The notes below the pieces were generated by a model that was not told where the DNA came from, ran no database searches, and was given only the letters and a program-made list of their open reading frames with translations. The position numbers and the translations under genes were made by a program. Shown here piece after piece: positions 1-8,945 of a stretch of 64,000 bases of DNA (positions are counted from its first letter, which is position 1; the number at the start of each line of letters is the position of its first letter). The stretch comes from Erythrobacter sp. (lineage in GTDB: Bacteria > Pseudomonadota > Alphaproteobacteria > Sphingomonadales > Sphingomonadaceae): the NCBI GenBank assembly GCA_024642565.1, contig JAHEAV010000002.1, forward strand, positions 39,476-103,475, read 5' to 3'.

Positions 1-255
1 CCTCTCGGGCGGGGTTTTGCCGGTCAGGCATCGGTCCACCAGCCAGACCCGGATGGCACTGGCTAAGCCAGGAGGGGTGGGCGATTTGATTCGTTCCGCA
101 TCGATCCGCGCCACCAATGCATTGATCGCGTTGCCTTCCGCATCCGCAGCCGATTTAAGCATTTCCCAAAATAGTGGCTCGAGGCTGATCGAGGTCTTGT
201 GCCGGTCGATCTGGATCGAGCGTTTGACCGGTGGGTGATAGGGTGCAGGCTTCAT
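1..255 (-). CDS. Ribbon-helix-helix domain protein (3' end outside window)
   Basis: The frame opens with ATG at 255, just after an AGG, and stays open to the window edge, giving 85 residues with no stop. The pattern KRSIQIDRHKTSISLEP, then an acidic/alanine helix (FWEMLKSAADAEGNAIN) and a second helix, fits the short ribbon-helix-helix family of alphaproteobacteria (Pfam RHH_4 type), in which a beta strand and two helices form a dimeric DNA-binding fold. It lies 28 bases downstream of phaB on the same strand, so the two may be co-transcribed. Its target is unknown. A role as a small transcriptional regulator is inferred from the fold only. Confidence 0.7.
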   Translation of the reverse strand, partial: MKPAPYHPPVKRSIQIDRHKTSISLEPLFWEMLKSAADAEGNAINALVARIDAERIKSPTPPGLASAIRVWLVDRCLTGKTPPER

Positions 256-283
256 CCTGCGCCCCATACCACCCGAAAGCCGA

Positions 284-1006
284 TCAATACATATGCTGAC
301 CACCATTGATGCTCATGGTCGAGCCGGTAATGAATCCGCCATCCTCCGAACACAGGAAAGAAACGCCGCGCGCGATTTCATAAGCGTGACCGAGGCGCCC
401 GACGGGGATTTTGGCCACGATTTTTTCCAGCACCGGTTCGGGCACAGCGGCGACCATATCTGTGTCGATATATCCGGGTGCAATGGCGTTTACCGTCACG
501 CCCGCCCGCGCGCCTTCCTGCGCCAGAGCCTTTGTAAATCCGTGGATACCGCTCTTGGCTGCGGCGTAATTGACCTGGCCATATTGCCCGGCCTGCCCGT
601 TGATCGAACCGATATTCACGATCCGGCCCCACTTGCGTTCACGCATTCCGGGGAAGCAGGCCTTGGCCATGTTGAAGCAGCCGCCAAGGTTAATCCGCAT
701 CACTTCGTTCCAGTCTTCGAAGCTCATCTTGTGCAGAACCCCGTCGCGCGTGATCCCCGCATTATTGACCAGAGCATCAATTGGACCGACTTCGGCTTCA
801 ACTTTGGCGCAGCCTGCGATGCTGGCTTCATGATCGCCAACGTCCCATCGGTATGCAGCAATGCCCGTTTCTGCCGAGAAGGCCCGGGCTTTTTCTTCGT
901 TACCGGCATAATTGGCGACGACGGTAAAGCCGTCCGCCTTGAGTGCCTCACAAATGGCCCGGCCAATTCCTCTGGTACCGCCAGTGACGATTGCTACGCG
1001 TGTCAT
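284..1006 (-). CDS. phaB: Acetoacetyl-CoA reductase (NADPH)
   Basis: A 240-residue short-chain dehydrogenase that should reduce acetoacetyl-CoA to (R)-3-hydroxybutyryl-CoA for PHA synthesis in the cytoplasm. Visible motifs are the N-terminal cofactor loop TGGTRGIG, NNAG, the catalytic Ser of NIGSINGQAGQYGQ with the YAAAKSG Tyr-Lys pair, and the C-terminal SINGGQHMY. The NGQ-GQYGQVNY stretch is characteristic of the PhaB branch rather than FabG. ATG at 1006 is preferred because GGGAG sits 7 bases upstream; an in-frame TTG at 1018 lies in front of that site and is less likely. Its partners in the window are the thiolases at 53501 and 63294 and the depolymerase at 54755, all far away. Confidence 0.9.
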   Translation of the reverse strand: MTRVAIVTGGTRGIGRAICEALKADGFTVVANYAGNEEKARAFSAETGIAAYRWDVGDHEASIAGCAKVEAEVGPIDALVNNAGITRDGVLHKMSFEDWNEVMRINLGGCFNMAKACFPGMRERKWGRIVNIGSINGQAGQYGQVNYAAAKSGIHGFTKALAQEGARAGVTVNAIAPGYIDTDMVAAVPEPVLEKIVAKIPVGRLGHAYEIARGVSFLCSEDGGFITGSTMSINGGQHMY

Positions 1007-1060
1007 ATCTGCTCCCAAGATTAATCCCCTGCCTTTACCTTACGGCAAGGTGCAGTCTTG

Positions 1061-1090
1061 GCAAAGAAAAACCCCGCCTAAGCGGGGCTT
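1061..1090 (-). terminator. Rho-independent terminator
   Basis: Read on the - strand, a CCCCGC/GCGGGG stem with a 4-base loop (1072-1087) is followed by a T-rich run (TTTTTCTTT). It lies 43 bases past the stop of the exported-protein gene at 1133 and before phaB, so it should separate the two transcripts. Confidence 0.75.
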
Positions 1091-1132
1091 GAGCGGCATC
1101 ATGCAGGCGAAGTATCTGCGCGGCAGGTGTTA

Positions 1133-1906
1133 TCAGAAACGGAACTGTGTCCCGACATAGACGGCCTGACTGTCCTGCACCGAATCGGTAAGTGGTGCGA
1201 TCCGGTCGCGGTCCTGCGACAGGCGGACACCGGCAGTGACATTCAGATTGCGTGTTACGCGGTACGCTCCGCCCAGATCAACGGTCTGTTCGCCCAGCGC
1301 TTCGAGTGTGCCTTTGGCACGGCCAGTGGTGCCCTTCTCCGCTTCAAGCGAGATATGCGGCTGAAGCCGGCTCGGCTTGGGCTTCACGCTGCCTTCTGCC
1401 GGTTTGAACTGGGCCAGATCGGGCAGGGCAACATTCTGTAGTCCCAGCGAAATGTCGGTCTTGGGCAGGTTCGGCGTTTTGACAAAACCCTGATAACCGC
1501 GCGCAATCCCGAGGTTGTAGCGAGTCGGTGCAATGTTGACAGTGCGCAGACCGGCGTCACTCTTCATGCCTTCAATCGCAGTGCGGATCGAAATTGCGCG
1601 GGCTGTCTGATCGTCTACCCGAACCGCAACGGTGAAAGTTTTGTCCTTCGCGGCAGCCAGATTCGCCGGAGTGAAACGGATCGCCTGACCTTTGGCCCGA
1701 ATACTGTCGGCCACGCGGCGGGCGAGCAGCGGATCAACCGCAGCCGGCGTAAAATTTGCAAACTCAGGCTTGTCGGTACTAACAGCCGGGACCTGGATGC
1801 TGCTGACGGCGAAAACCGCAGTAGGCAAGGCCAGCGCCAGACCCGCAACGGCGAAAAGCGCCGGCGCGATTCCGCCGATACCTGCCTTGTTACGAGACCG
1901 TGTCAT
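1133..1906 (-). CDS. Exported protein of unknown function, possible small outer-membrane protein
   Basis: The 257-residue product begins MTRSRNKAG, followed by a hydrophobic segment (about residues 11-33) that looks like a signal peptide ending near ALPTAVFA. The mature part is rich in short polar/hydrophobic alternation. The last 70 residues (LGGAYRVTRNLNVTAGVRLSQDRDR and so on) read as beta strands ending in GTQFRF, a terminal aromatic as in outer-membrane barrel proteins. The frame extends upstream to 1984, but ATG 1906 directly precedes the signal peptide. A terminator follows. I do not recognise a family; outer-membrane location is inferred from the C-terminal pattern. Confidence 0.6.
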   Translation of the reverse strand: MTRSRNKAGIGGIAPALFAVAGLALALPTAVFAVSSIQVPAVSTDKPEFANFTPAAVDPLLARRVADSIRAKGQAIRFTPANLAAAKDKTFTVAVRVDDQTARAISIRTAIEGMKSDAGLRTVNIAPTRYNLGIARGYQGFVKTPNLPKTDISLGLQNVALPDLAQFKPAEGSVKPKPSRLQPHISLEAEKGTTGRAKGTLEALGEQTVDLGGAYRVTRNLNVTAGVRLSQDRDRIAPLTDSVQDSQAVYVGTQFRF

Positions 1907-2329
1907 GCCTGTTCCCAGTACCATCCTCTGTCGATCAAGCCACAAATGGCCTGAATATTTCCTGACTGCGATAGGACAAACCACGTGGTTCTGCCGAGTC
2001 GCTGTCTATTGATCTGAAAGACTAGGCGGTTGGTATCGTCATTTCCAGTTTTTCCACAGGCTGGTTCGGGGTTCCACGCAAAGTGTTGCAACCTGCCCAC
2101 ATATGCCCTTGCTATACAAAGCCGCAATCGAAGCCAGCTTCGCTGGGGATTTGCTCAATTAAGCGCGGGTTCACCCGTCAGAATACCTATATGCCGCGGC
2201 CAAGCCGAAGGAATGGTAACGGCCCAAAATGTCACGATGCCTTGCCGCCCGCGCCGTGCGGGCTATAGAGGCACTCATTACTTTATCAGGCCGATCCCGC
2301 GCCAATTTTCGAGGACGTTTCGTATTATC
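1907..2329. other. Divergent intergenic region
   Basis: About 420 bases separate the exported-protein gene (leftward) from the DUF3576 gene (rightward). I see no convincing gene or RNA here. The only structured element is the promoter-like pair with a GCCCGC/GCGGGC inverted repeat at 2242-2269. The remainder is AT-richer than the flanks, as expected of a control region. Confidence 0.5.
2242..2269 (+). promoter_or_regulatory. Putative sigma-70-type promoter for the DUF3576-leuS region
   Basis: TTGCCG (2242-2247) and TATAGA (2264-2269) are separated by 16 bases and lie about 60 bases upstream of the DUF3576 start. The spacer forms a GCCCGC-GCCGT-GCGGGC inverted repeat that could be an operator. 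This is a motif match only. Confidence 0.35.
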
Positions 2330-2779
2330 ATGACCGTCATGCATTCTGCCCCTGCAAAAATGTTCCGTACCGCGCTGGCCCTGGCTGCAATTGCCGCCCT
2401 TGGTGCTTGTGCCGGGAAGGACCGCCCCAAGGCCGACCTCGCCGCCAGCCAGGTTACCACCATCGGGGTAAATTCCTATCTGTGGCGCGCTGCACTGGAA
2501 ACCGTCAGCTTTGCCCCGCTGCTGCAGGCCGATAGCGCCGGCGGTGTGATCGTGACTGACTGGTACACAAACCCTGCCAACCCGGGCGAACGGGTCAAAG
2601 TATCCGTCACTATCCTCGATCAGGATTTGCGCGCTGATGCCTTGCGCGTTGCGGCCAGCCGCCAGATCGCACAGGGCGGCACATGGGTCGATGCTCCGGT
2701 TCAGGCGGCGACAGTGCAAAAGCTCGAAGATATCATCCTGACCAAGGCACGCGATTTGCGCCGCCAGGCGATTGGCTGA
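2330..2779 (+). CDS. DUF3576 family lipoprotein
   Basis: A 149-residue product with a lipoprotein signal: a hydrophobic stretch (about residues 12-24) leads into the lipobox LGAC with Cys27 as the lipidation site. The remainder (GVNSYLWRAALETVSFAPL, VTDWYTNPANPGERVKVSV, DLRADALRVAASRQ) matches my memory of DUF3576, a conserved envelope lipoprotein commonly encoded directly upstream of leuS and lptE in alphaproteobacteria. An alternative ATG at 2339 would shorten it by three residues. Its molecular function is not established. Adjacency to lptE suggests a link to outer-membrane biogenesis, which is inference. Confidence 0.8.
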   Translation: MTVMHSAPAKMFRTALALAAIAALGACAGKDRPKADLAASQVTTIGVNSYLWRAALETVSFAPLLQADSAGGVIVTDWYTNPANPGERVKVSVTILDQDLRADALRVAASRQIAQGGTWVDAPVQAATVQKLEDIILTKARDLRRQAIG

Positions 2780-2793
2780 TCCAGCAAATATTT

Positions 2794-2824
2794 GCCGCCA
2801 GTCCGCTTTGATACGGCTGGCGGC
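2794..2824 (+). repeat. Strong hairpin in the leuS leader
   Basis: GCCGCCAG (2794-2801) pairs perfectly with CTGGCGGC (2817-2824). An inner CCG/CGG pair extends the stem past one bulged T, closing an 8-base loop. No T run follows, so it is not a typical terminator. It sits 26 bases before the leuS start and could be a partial terminator, an mRNA stabiliser or a leader control element. Confidence 0.5.
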
Positions 2825-2850
2825 CCAACCAGATTGATACAGGGGCCACC

Positions 2851-5379
2851 ATGAGCGGCGGACACGATAGCCGTTTTGATCCCGGGCAGGCCGACGCCCG
2901 CTGGCAAGCGGCGTGGGACGAAGCGGGATGCTTCTACGCGGATAGCAATAGCGACAAGCCCAAGAGCTACGTGCTCGAGATGTTCCCCTATCCTTCGGGC
3001 CACGTCCACATGGGCCATGTCCGCAATTACACGATGGGTGATGTGCTGGCGCGCTACAAACGGATGCGCGGACACGAAGTGCTTCACCCGATGGGCTGGG
3101 ATGCCTTCGGGATGCCGGCCGAAAACGCCGCGATGGAGAAAAACGTTCATCCGGGTGGTTGGACGCGGGCCAATATTGCGCACATGAAGGCGCAACTTAA
3201 ACGGATCGGCTTCGCGCTCGACTGGTCTCGCGAATTCGCCACTTGCGACCCTGATTATTACGGCCATGAACAGGCGCTGTTCCTCGACCTCTACGAAGCC
3301 GGTCTGGTTTACCGGAAGGAAAGCGAGGTCAATTGGGACCCGGTTGATATGACTGTGCTCGCCAATGAGCAGGTGATCGACGGTAAAGGTTGGCGGTCGG
3401 GCGCTGTGGTTGAAAAGCGCAAGCTGTCGCAGTGGTTTCTCAAGATTACCGACTTTGCCGAAGAACTGCTGGATGGACTGGGTAAGCTCGATGACTGGCC
3501 CGAAAAGGTCCGGCTGATGCAGGAAAACTGGATCGGCAAGAGCCAGGGGCTGCAATTGCGCTTCGCACTGTCCAACGGTGCCAGCGTGGACGTCTACACC
3601 ACGCGGCCGGACACGATCTTTGGCGCCAGCTTCGTAGCGATTGCGCCGGACCATCCGATTGCGCAGGATGTGGCGGCGAACAATTGCGATGCCGCCAATT
3701 TCATTGCGCTTTGCAAACGCGGCGGGACCACGGCAGCGGAACTTGAAACGGCTGAAAAGTTGGGTTTCGATATCGGTATCGGGGCCGTGCACCCCTTCAC
3801 TGGCCAGCATTTGCCGGTCTACATCGCCAATTTTGTGCTGATGGAATATGGCACCGGGGCCGTGATGGGTGTGCCGGGGCATGACCAGCGCGACTTCGAA
3901 TTCGCCAGCAAATACGAACTGCCGATCATCCGGGTCGTGGCCAAGTCTGCTGATGCGGCCAACGCAGCCTTTGCTGGCGAAGCGGAGGCGGGCGACGGGG
4001 TGGTCGTCAATTCGCAATTCCTTGACGGGATGAGCGTTGACGATGCCATTTCTGCAGTGATTGCCCGTGCCGAGAGTGAAAGCTGGGGGCAAGGCAAGAC
4101 CGTGTGGCGCCTGCGCGATTGGGGCGTTTCGCGCCAACGCTATTGGGGCACGCCCATCCCCTTCGTTCATTGCCAAACCTGCGGCATCGTACCGGTGCCC
4201 AAATCCCAGTTGCCGGTCGTATTGCCGGATGATGTCGATTTCCAGACACCGGGCAATCCGCTGGTGCGCCACCCAGACTGGAAACATGTCGATTGCCCCG
4301 CTTGCGGCGCCAAGGCCGAACGGGAAACCGATACGCTCGACACCTTTGTCGACAGTTCATGGTATTTTCTGCGTTTTGCCAGCCAGCCGGCAGACAGGCC
4401 TTTCGACCGGGAAGAAGTCGCCAAATGGCTGCCGGTCGAACAATATATCGGCGGCATCGAACACGCGATTCTGCACCTGCTCTACGCCCGATTCTGGACG
4501 CGTGCGCTCAACCATATCGGGCTGATTGACGTGCAGGAGCCTTTCGCCAGTCTGTTCACGCAGGGCATGGTCACACATGAAACCTACTCGCGCCGTGAAG
4601 GCGGCCGCGAAACCTTCTTCAGCCCTGCCGAAGTTACCCGAACGGGCGATCGCGCGGTGCTCACCGAAGATGCACAACCGGTTACCGTCGGCCGGGTGAT
4701 CAAGATGTCCAAGTCGAAGAAGAATGTCGTCGATCCGGATGCCATTATCGACAATTATGGCGCGGATGCGGTGCGCTGGTTCATGCTGTCCGACAGCCCG
4801 CCAGAACGTGATCTGCCTTGGTCGGAAGCCGGGATTGAGGGCTGCTGGCGTTACGTGCAGCGGTTGTGGCGGCTCCTCGGCCAGTATGATCCGGCGGCCG
4901 CCGGAGAAGACAAGGCCTTGGCGCGCAAAACGCACCAGACCATTGCCGCCTGCGCCGAAGATATCGAAGCCTTGTCCTTCAACAAGGCCGTGGCCCGCCT
5001 GTACGAACTTACCGGAGCGACGGAAAAGGCGCCTCCGTCTGCCAGCCGAAGCCAGGCGATCCACAGTTTGCTGTTGCTTGCCTCGCCAATGATGCCGCAT
5101 CTTGCTGAAGAAGCGTGGCATGCGATGGGTGAAAGCGGGCTTATCGCCAATGCGAGCTGGCCTGAGGTGGACCCGGCGTTGCTGGTAGAGGACGAGGTAA
5201 CGATTGCCGTGCAACACAAGGGCAAGCTGCGCGATACTCTGACCGTGGCCAAGGGAACGCCCAAGGACGAACTCGAAGCGCTTGCGCTGGCCAGCCAGAA
5301 GGTCCAGCGTTCTCTGGATGGTGCGGAAGTTCGTAAGGTGATTGTGGTGCCGGACCGGCTGGTCAATATCGTTACATGA
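2851..5379 (+). CDS. leuS: Leucyl-tRNA synthetase
   Basis: An 842-residue class I aminoacyl-tRNA synthetase that charges tRNA-Leu. The HIGH motif appears as HVHMGH in [18 protein letters not shown] (about residues 44-61), the KMSKS loop is at about residue 618 (KMSKSKKN), and between them lies the CP1 editing domain with [12 protein letters not shown] and [11 protein letters not shown]. Two Cys pairs (CQTCG and CPACG) suggest a zinc-binding insertion. Length and domain order are normal for bacterial LeuRS. The start ATG follows AGGGG with a spacing of 6. The stop overlaps the lptE start (ATGA), so translation is probably coupled. Confidence 0.97.
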   Translation: MSGGHDSRFDPGQADARWQAAWDEAGCFYADSNSDKPKSYVLEMFPYPSGHVHMGHVRNYTMGDVLARYKRMRGHEVLHPMGWDAFGMPAENAAMEKNVHPGGWTRANIAHMKAQLKRIGFALDWSREFATCDPDYYGHEQALFLDLYEAGLVYRKESEVNWDPVDMTVLANEQVIDGKGWRSGAVVEKRKLSQWFLKITDFAEELLDGLGKLDDWPEKVRLMQENWIGKSQGLQLRFALSNGASVDVYTTRPDTIFGASFVAIAPDHPIAQDVAANNCDAANFIALCKRGGTTAAELETAEKLGFDIGIGAVHPFTGQHLPVYIANFVLMEYGTGAVMGVPGHDQRDFEFASKYELPIIRVVAKSADAANAAFAGEAEAGDGVVVNSQFLDGMSVDDAISAVIARAESESWGQGKTVWRLRDWGVSRQRYWGTPIPFVHCQTCGIVPVPKSQLPVVLPDDVDFQTPGNPLVRHPDWKHVDCPACGAKAERETDTLDTFVDSSWYFLRFASQPADRPFDREEVAKWLPVEQYIGGIEHAILHLLYARFWTRALNHIGLIDVQEPFASLFTQGMVTHETYSRREGGRETFFSPAEVTRTGDRAVLTEDAQPVTVGRVIKMSKSKKNVVDPDAIIDNYGADAVRWFMLSDSPPERDLPWSEAGIEGCWRYVQRLWRLLGQYDPAAAGEDKALARKTHQTIAACAEDIEALSFNKAVARLYELTGATEKAPPSASRSQAIHSLLLLASPMMPHLAEEAWHAMGESGLIANASWPEVDPALLVEDEVTIAVQHKGKLRDTLTVAKGTPKDELEALALASQKVQRSLDGAEVRKVIVVPDRLVNIVT

Positions 5380-5873
5380 TACGCGCAGCTGCCCTGTTGC
5401 CGCTTATGCTGCTGCTTGCCGCCTGCGGATTGCAGCCCATGTATCAGGGCGGCGGGAGCGGCGGTGTCGCGCGCGGTCTGGCAGCGATCGAGGTGCCAGC
5501 CATTCAGGGCCAGAGCGGCTGGCTGATGCGCAACGCGCTGCATGATCGGCTGGGCTTCAATCAGGGCGTTTCGGCGCGTTACCGGCTTGATGTCCGGCTT
5601 GATGACAAGCTGGAAGGCTTGGGCGTTTTGGGGGATGACACGGTGGGCCGTGAACGCCGGACCTTGCGTGCACGATATCAATTGGTGGACCTGTCGAACG
5701 GCAATATCCTGCTGGATGCCACTGCCGGTTCGGATGCCGGGATTGATGTTGTTTCCAGCGAATATGCCACGATTGCTGCCGAGCAGACGGCGCTCGAAAA
5801 TCTCACGCGTGAGGTGGCCGACCGAATCGTGACCCAGCTGGCTCTGACCCTGCGCGACAAGCCGCAAGAGTGA
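5376..5873 (+). CDS. lptE: LPS-assembly lipoprotein LptE
   Basis: A 165-residue lipoprotein (lipobox LAAC, Cys17, followed by GLQPMYQ) that in gram-negative bacteria plugs the LptD barrel and helps insert lipopolysaccharide in the outer membrane. The [10 protein letters not shown] start and the motif [16 protein letters not shown] are typical of alphaproteobacterial LptE, as is the position between leuS and holA. It shares 4 bases with leuS and ends 4 bases before holA, so the three genes form one unit. The family is poorly conserved, so gene order carries much of the call. Confidence 0.88.
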   Translation: MIRAAALLPLMLLLAACGLQPMYQGGGSGGVARGLAAIEVPAIQGQSGWLMRNALHDRLGFNQGVSARYRLDVRLDDKLEGLGVLGDDTVGRERRTLRARYQLVDLSNGNILLDATAGSDAGIDVVSSEYATIAAEQTALENLTREVADRIVTQLALTLRDKPQE

Positions 5874-5877
5874 CCGG

Positions 5878-6909
5878 ATGAAGGCGACCCAGCGCGATTT
5901 CGCCACGGTTGCCACCCGGGCCGCGCGCGAATGCTCGGTGTTCTATTTCTGCGGCCCGGATGAAGCGGGTGCTTCTGCGGCGGTGACGCGGGTGGTGCAA
6001 CTGCTGGGTGACCCTGGCGAACGGGTCGAAATGTCGGGCGCGGATTTACGCAAGGATCCTGTGCTGCTGGGTGACGAAGCGCGGTCGGGATCGCTGTTCG
6101 GGGATGCGCGCCACATTGTTGTGCGCACCAGCGGTGATGAAGCGCTTGATGCAGTGGGCAATCTGCTGCTTGGCCAGGGCGATGCCTGCCCGGTCCTGAT
6201 CGTGGCCAGTGGGGCTACGGACAAATCGCGCATCGCCAAGCTGCTGGAGCCGCGCAAGGATGCGCTGGTGGCTATGTTCTGGCCGCCCGATCTGTCGTCT
6301 GTGACCGCTTCGGTAAGGACGATGGCCGACGCTGCCGGTTTGCGGCTCAATGGCGACATCGCCGAAAGAATCGCGCGTGGGGCAGGGCTGGACGTGCGGC
6401 TGGCGCAATCCGAAGTGACGAAGCTGGCGCTCTATCTTGACGCCGGGCCTGAATCGCCCCGCACCGCCGATGCCGAAGCGCTGACTGCTATTGGTGCCAC
6501 GACTGAGGAAGATGGCTTCATGCCGCTGGTGAATGCCGTTCTGTCCGGCGAACATGCACGATTGCCCGGTGAACTGCGGCGAATGCGGGAAATGTCGCTG
6601 AATCCGGTCGGGCTGCTGCTGGCCTTCGAACGCCGCGCGGCGCAATTGGTCCAACTGTCGGCGCGGATCGGTCCGCGCGGGGATATCAATGGGACACTTA
6701 AGGCGGAAATGCGCGCCCGCCGGGTTTTCTTCAAGGACGAACGCGACCTTGCCGTGCAGTTGACGCGGTGGAAGGGTAACAAGCTGGACCGTCTCGTAAA
6801 CCGGCTGACCGGCCTTCACCGGGCGCTATTGTCGAACAGTCAGGCTGCCGAAGTTCTGCTGGCCCAGGGCTTGACGGAGATCGCGCGCGCTGCCGCAAAG
6901 CGAAGGTGA
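5878..6909 (+). CDS. holA: DNA polymerase III subunit delta
   Basis: A 343-residue protein of the clamp-loader delta family, which opens the beta sliding clamp during replication. The N-terminal FYFCGPDEAGA, the DEARSGSLFGDARHIVVRT block, the middle GAGLDVRLAQSEVTKLALYL and the C-terminal helical collar domain fit HolA. Position after leuS-lptE is the standard alphaproteobacterial arrangement. No Walker motif is present, as expected for delta. It is the last housekeeping gene before the polysaccharide locus; a 182-base gap follows. Confidence 0.93.
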   Translation: MKATQRDFATVATRAARECSVFYFCGPDEAGASAAVTRVVQLLGDPGERVEMSGADLRKDPVLLGDEARSGSLFGDARHIVVRTSGDEALDAVGNLLLGQGDACPVLIVASGATDKSRIAKLLEPRKDALVAMFWPPDLSSVTASVRTMADAAGLRLNGDIAERIARGAGLDVRLAQSEVTKLALYLDAGPESPRTADAEALTAIGATTEEDGFMPLVNAVLSGEHARLPGELRRMREMSLNPVGLLLAFERRAAQLVQLSARIGPRGDINGTLKAEMRARRVFFKDERDLAVQLTRWKGNKLDRLVNRLTGLHRALLSNSQAAEVLLAQGLTEIARAAAKRR

Positions 6910-7091
6910 GGATCGGAATTCCGTGGATTGAAGCCCGGGCCGGACAAGGCCATTGATTGACATGATTGCGCCGGATTGCCACGAAATCTTGCGAAGCGAA
7001 CGAAAACCGAAGCGCTTGCAAAAAAATGAGGGTACGAGGGGGAATTCCGTTTTGTTGCACGGCAACAGATAAGGCCAATCCCGGACATGTG

Positions 7092-8480
7092 ATGAACGCT
7101 CCAGCCAAATCACTTCCAGCAACTGCCCGAACGACCCGCCCGCTCGCGCGCTCACTCCACAAATCGCGTCTGCGAATGTATCTGGTCCTCCAGATCGGCG
7201 ATCTGGTCTGTATTCTGGCAGGATTCTATCTGGCCGGGGGTCTTTATCTTGGGCAATGGCCTGCAAGAGTGGCCATGCTTCAGGGCCAATTGCTGTTGCC
7301 GGTGTTTGCCACGATCGCGCTTTATCAAGGGGCCTATTCGCTTAGCGCCCTGGCAAATCTCAAATTTGCCTTGAGACGCGGGTTTCTGGCGCTGATCGTT
7401 TCGTCAGCCCTGCTGATCTTCATCACCTTCTACACCAAATCGACAACGTCGTTTTCGCGCGGAATATTCACCCTGGCGCTGTTATTTATCGCCTGCGGAA
7501 TGTCCGCGCTTCGCGTGTCTGTGATCGCGTGGATCCGCCGGCATTGGGGGGCGTCAGTCTCCAACATCCTCGTGATTCAGGATGGGGGGCCGCCGGTGCG
7601 GATCGCCAGGGCCATGTACGTGGATGCGGCACATCACGGTCTGGTGCCCGATCCCACCGACCCCAACCGGCTGGACAGATTGGGGGGTTATCTCCTCAAT
7701 ATGGACCGCGTCGTGGTCAGTTGCCCGCCCGAACGTCGAGCCGACTGGGCCTTTGTGCTCAAAGCGGCCGGAGTTCGCGGAGAAATTTTGTCGGAAAACA
7801 TGCAGCGGCTGCGCCCGATCGGCATCGAAACCGATGGTCAAACGATTACTTTTGTCGTTTCAAACGGGCCGTTGGGGATGCGGGCGCGGGCGACCAAGCG
7901 GATTTTTGATCTTGCCTTTGCCATGATTGCCTTGGCCCTGGCGCTTCCCATCATGCTGCTTGTGGCGCTGGCAATCCGGCTGGAAGACGGCGGGCCAGTG
8001 TTATTTGTTCAGCGCCGCCTGGGCCGCGGCAACCGGTTCTTCCAGATGCTGAAGTTCCGGTCGATGCGGGAGGAAAGCGGCGACGCCGATGGTGCTTGCT
8101 CCACAGCTCTAGATGACGGGCGGGTAACACGTGTCGGCCGCTTCCTGCGCCGGACCAGCCTCGATGAACTGCCGCAATTGTTCAATGTTCTGCGCGGCGA
8201 AATGAGCATCGTTGGCCCTCGCCCGCACGCCCTCGGTTCACAGGCCGGGAGCAAGCTGTTCTGGGAAATTGATGATGCCTATTGGCACCGGCACGCATTG
8301 CGGCCGGGTTTGACAGGGCTGGCTCAGGTGCGTGGCCTTCGCGGGGCGACTGATCTCGAAAGCGATTTGCGCGGCCGGCTGGAAGCCGATCTTGAGTATA
8401 TCCGCAGTTGGAGCCCCCTTCAGGACTGCATGATTATCGCGCGGACATTGCGAGTGGTGGTGCACCAAAAAGCCTATTGA
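7092..8480 (+). CDS. Undecaprenyl-phosphate sugar-phosphotransferase (initiating enzyme)
   Basis: A 462-residue polyisoprenyl-phosphate hexose-1-phosphate transferase of the WbaP/PssY type, which loads the first sugar onto undecaprenyl phosphate at the inner membrane. The N-terminal half carries about four transmembrane segments and a CoA-binding-like region. The C-terminal catalytic domain shows KRIFDLAFAMIALALALP, GGPVLFVQRRLGRGNRFF, KFRSMRE, RRTSLDELPQLFNVLRG, MSIVGPRP and LRPGLTGLAQVRG, the hallmark blocks of bacterial sugar transferases. The frame opens earlier with a TTG at 6966, but ATG 7092 (or the adjacent GTG 7089) is more plausible. It is the first gene of the polysaccharide locus. 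Confidence 0.92.
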   Translation: MNAPAKSLPATARTTRPLARSLHKSRLRMYLVLQIGDLVCILAGFYLAGGLYLGQWPARVAMLQGQLLLPVFATIALYQGAYSLSALANLKFALRRGFLALIVSSALLIFITFYTKSTTSFSRGIFTLALLFIACGMSALRVSVIAWIRRHWGASVSNILVIQDGGPPVRIARAMYVDAAHHGLVPDPTDPNRLDRLGGYLLNMDRVVVSCPPERRADWAFVLKAAGVRGEILSENMQRLRPIGIETDGQTITFVVSNGPLGMRARATKRIFDLAFAMIALALALPIMLLVALAIRLEDGGPVLFVQRRLGRGNRFFQMLKFRSMREESGDADGACSTALDDGRVTRVGRFLRRTSLDELPQLFNVLRGEMSIVGPRPHALGSQAGSKLFWEIDDAYWHRHALRPGLTGLAQVRGLRGATDLESDLRGRLEADLEYIRSWSPLQDCMIIARTLRVVVHQKAY

Positions 8481-8579
8481 TCCGGCTAGCGGCCAAAACT
8501 GGTGCCATTGTGCATGAAACTTGCAAATTTCAGGCAATTGCGTAGCATTATGCCGAAACTGGGGCGCGGGGAAGAATTG

Positions 8580-8855
8580 ATGAGACTTATCAGTACCATT
8601 GTGCTGAACCTGGCGGCAGCTGGATTGGTATTTGCCGGTCCTGCGCAGGCGGCAACCCGTTCCTCAACCGCTATGGTTCCGGCCATGGCTGCTCAGGCCG
8701 GTACTGTTGCCCCAATTGGGCGGGTTCTTGACGATGATGACGATGGCGAAGGCTCCGGCCTTCTCCTCGCATTGCTGGCTGCGGCGGGCGTGCTGATCGG
8801 TGTGGTTGTGGTTTCCGGCGGAAATAATAATCTCGCCAATGACAGTCCCGGCTGA
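8580..8855 (+). CDS. Small exported protein with acidic patch and C-terminal membrane segment
   Basis: A 91-residue product starting at ATG 8580 behind a GGGGAAGA ribosome site. A signal peptide ends at about residue 24 (GPAQA). A low-complexity Ala/Thr/Val stretch follows, then five Asp (51-55), GEGSG, one hydrophobic segment (about 60-80) and a short Asn-rich tail. I know no function. Location between the initiating transferase and the O-antigen-ligase-like gene suggests an accessory role in polymer assembly. The ORF is real by its ribosome site and signal peptide but too short for confident family assignment. Confidence 0.65.
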   Translation: MRLISTIVLNLAAAGLVFAGPAQAATRSSTAMVPAMAAQAGTVAPIGRVLDDDDDGEGSGLLLALLAAAGVLIGVVVVSGGNNNLANDSPG

Positions 8856-8945
8856 CCGGGCCGGTTTTGCTGTTGGGCTCTGGCAAGGCTGGAATTCGTC
8901 GATTCACAGACAAATAGTGGAGGGCGGTCAACTGCCAGACTCACG

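Noticed and set aside
2701..4287. Long open frame (528 codons) antisense to leuS
   Set aside because: It is a shadow of GC-rich codon use in leuS, has no recognisable domain and no ribosome site.
6956..6990. TTGACA at 6956 as promoter of the polysaccharide locus
   Set aside because: The -35 hexamer is perfect, but no acceptable -10 lies at 16-18 bases, so it is not reported as a promoter.
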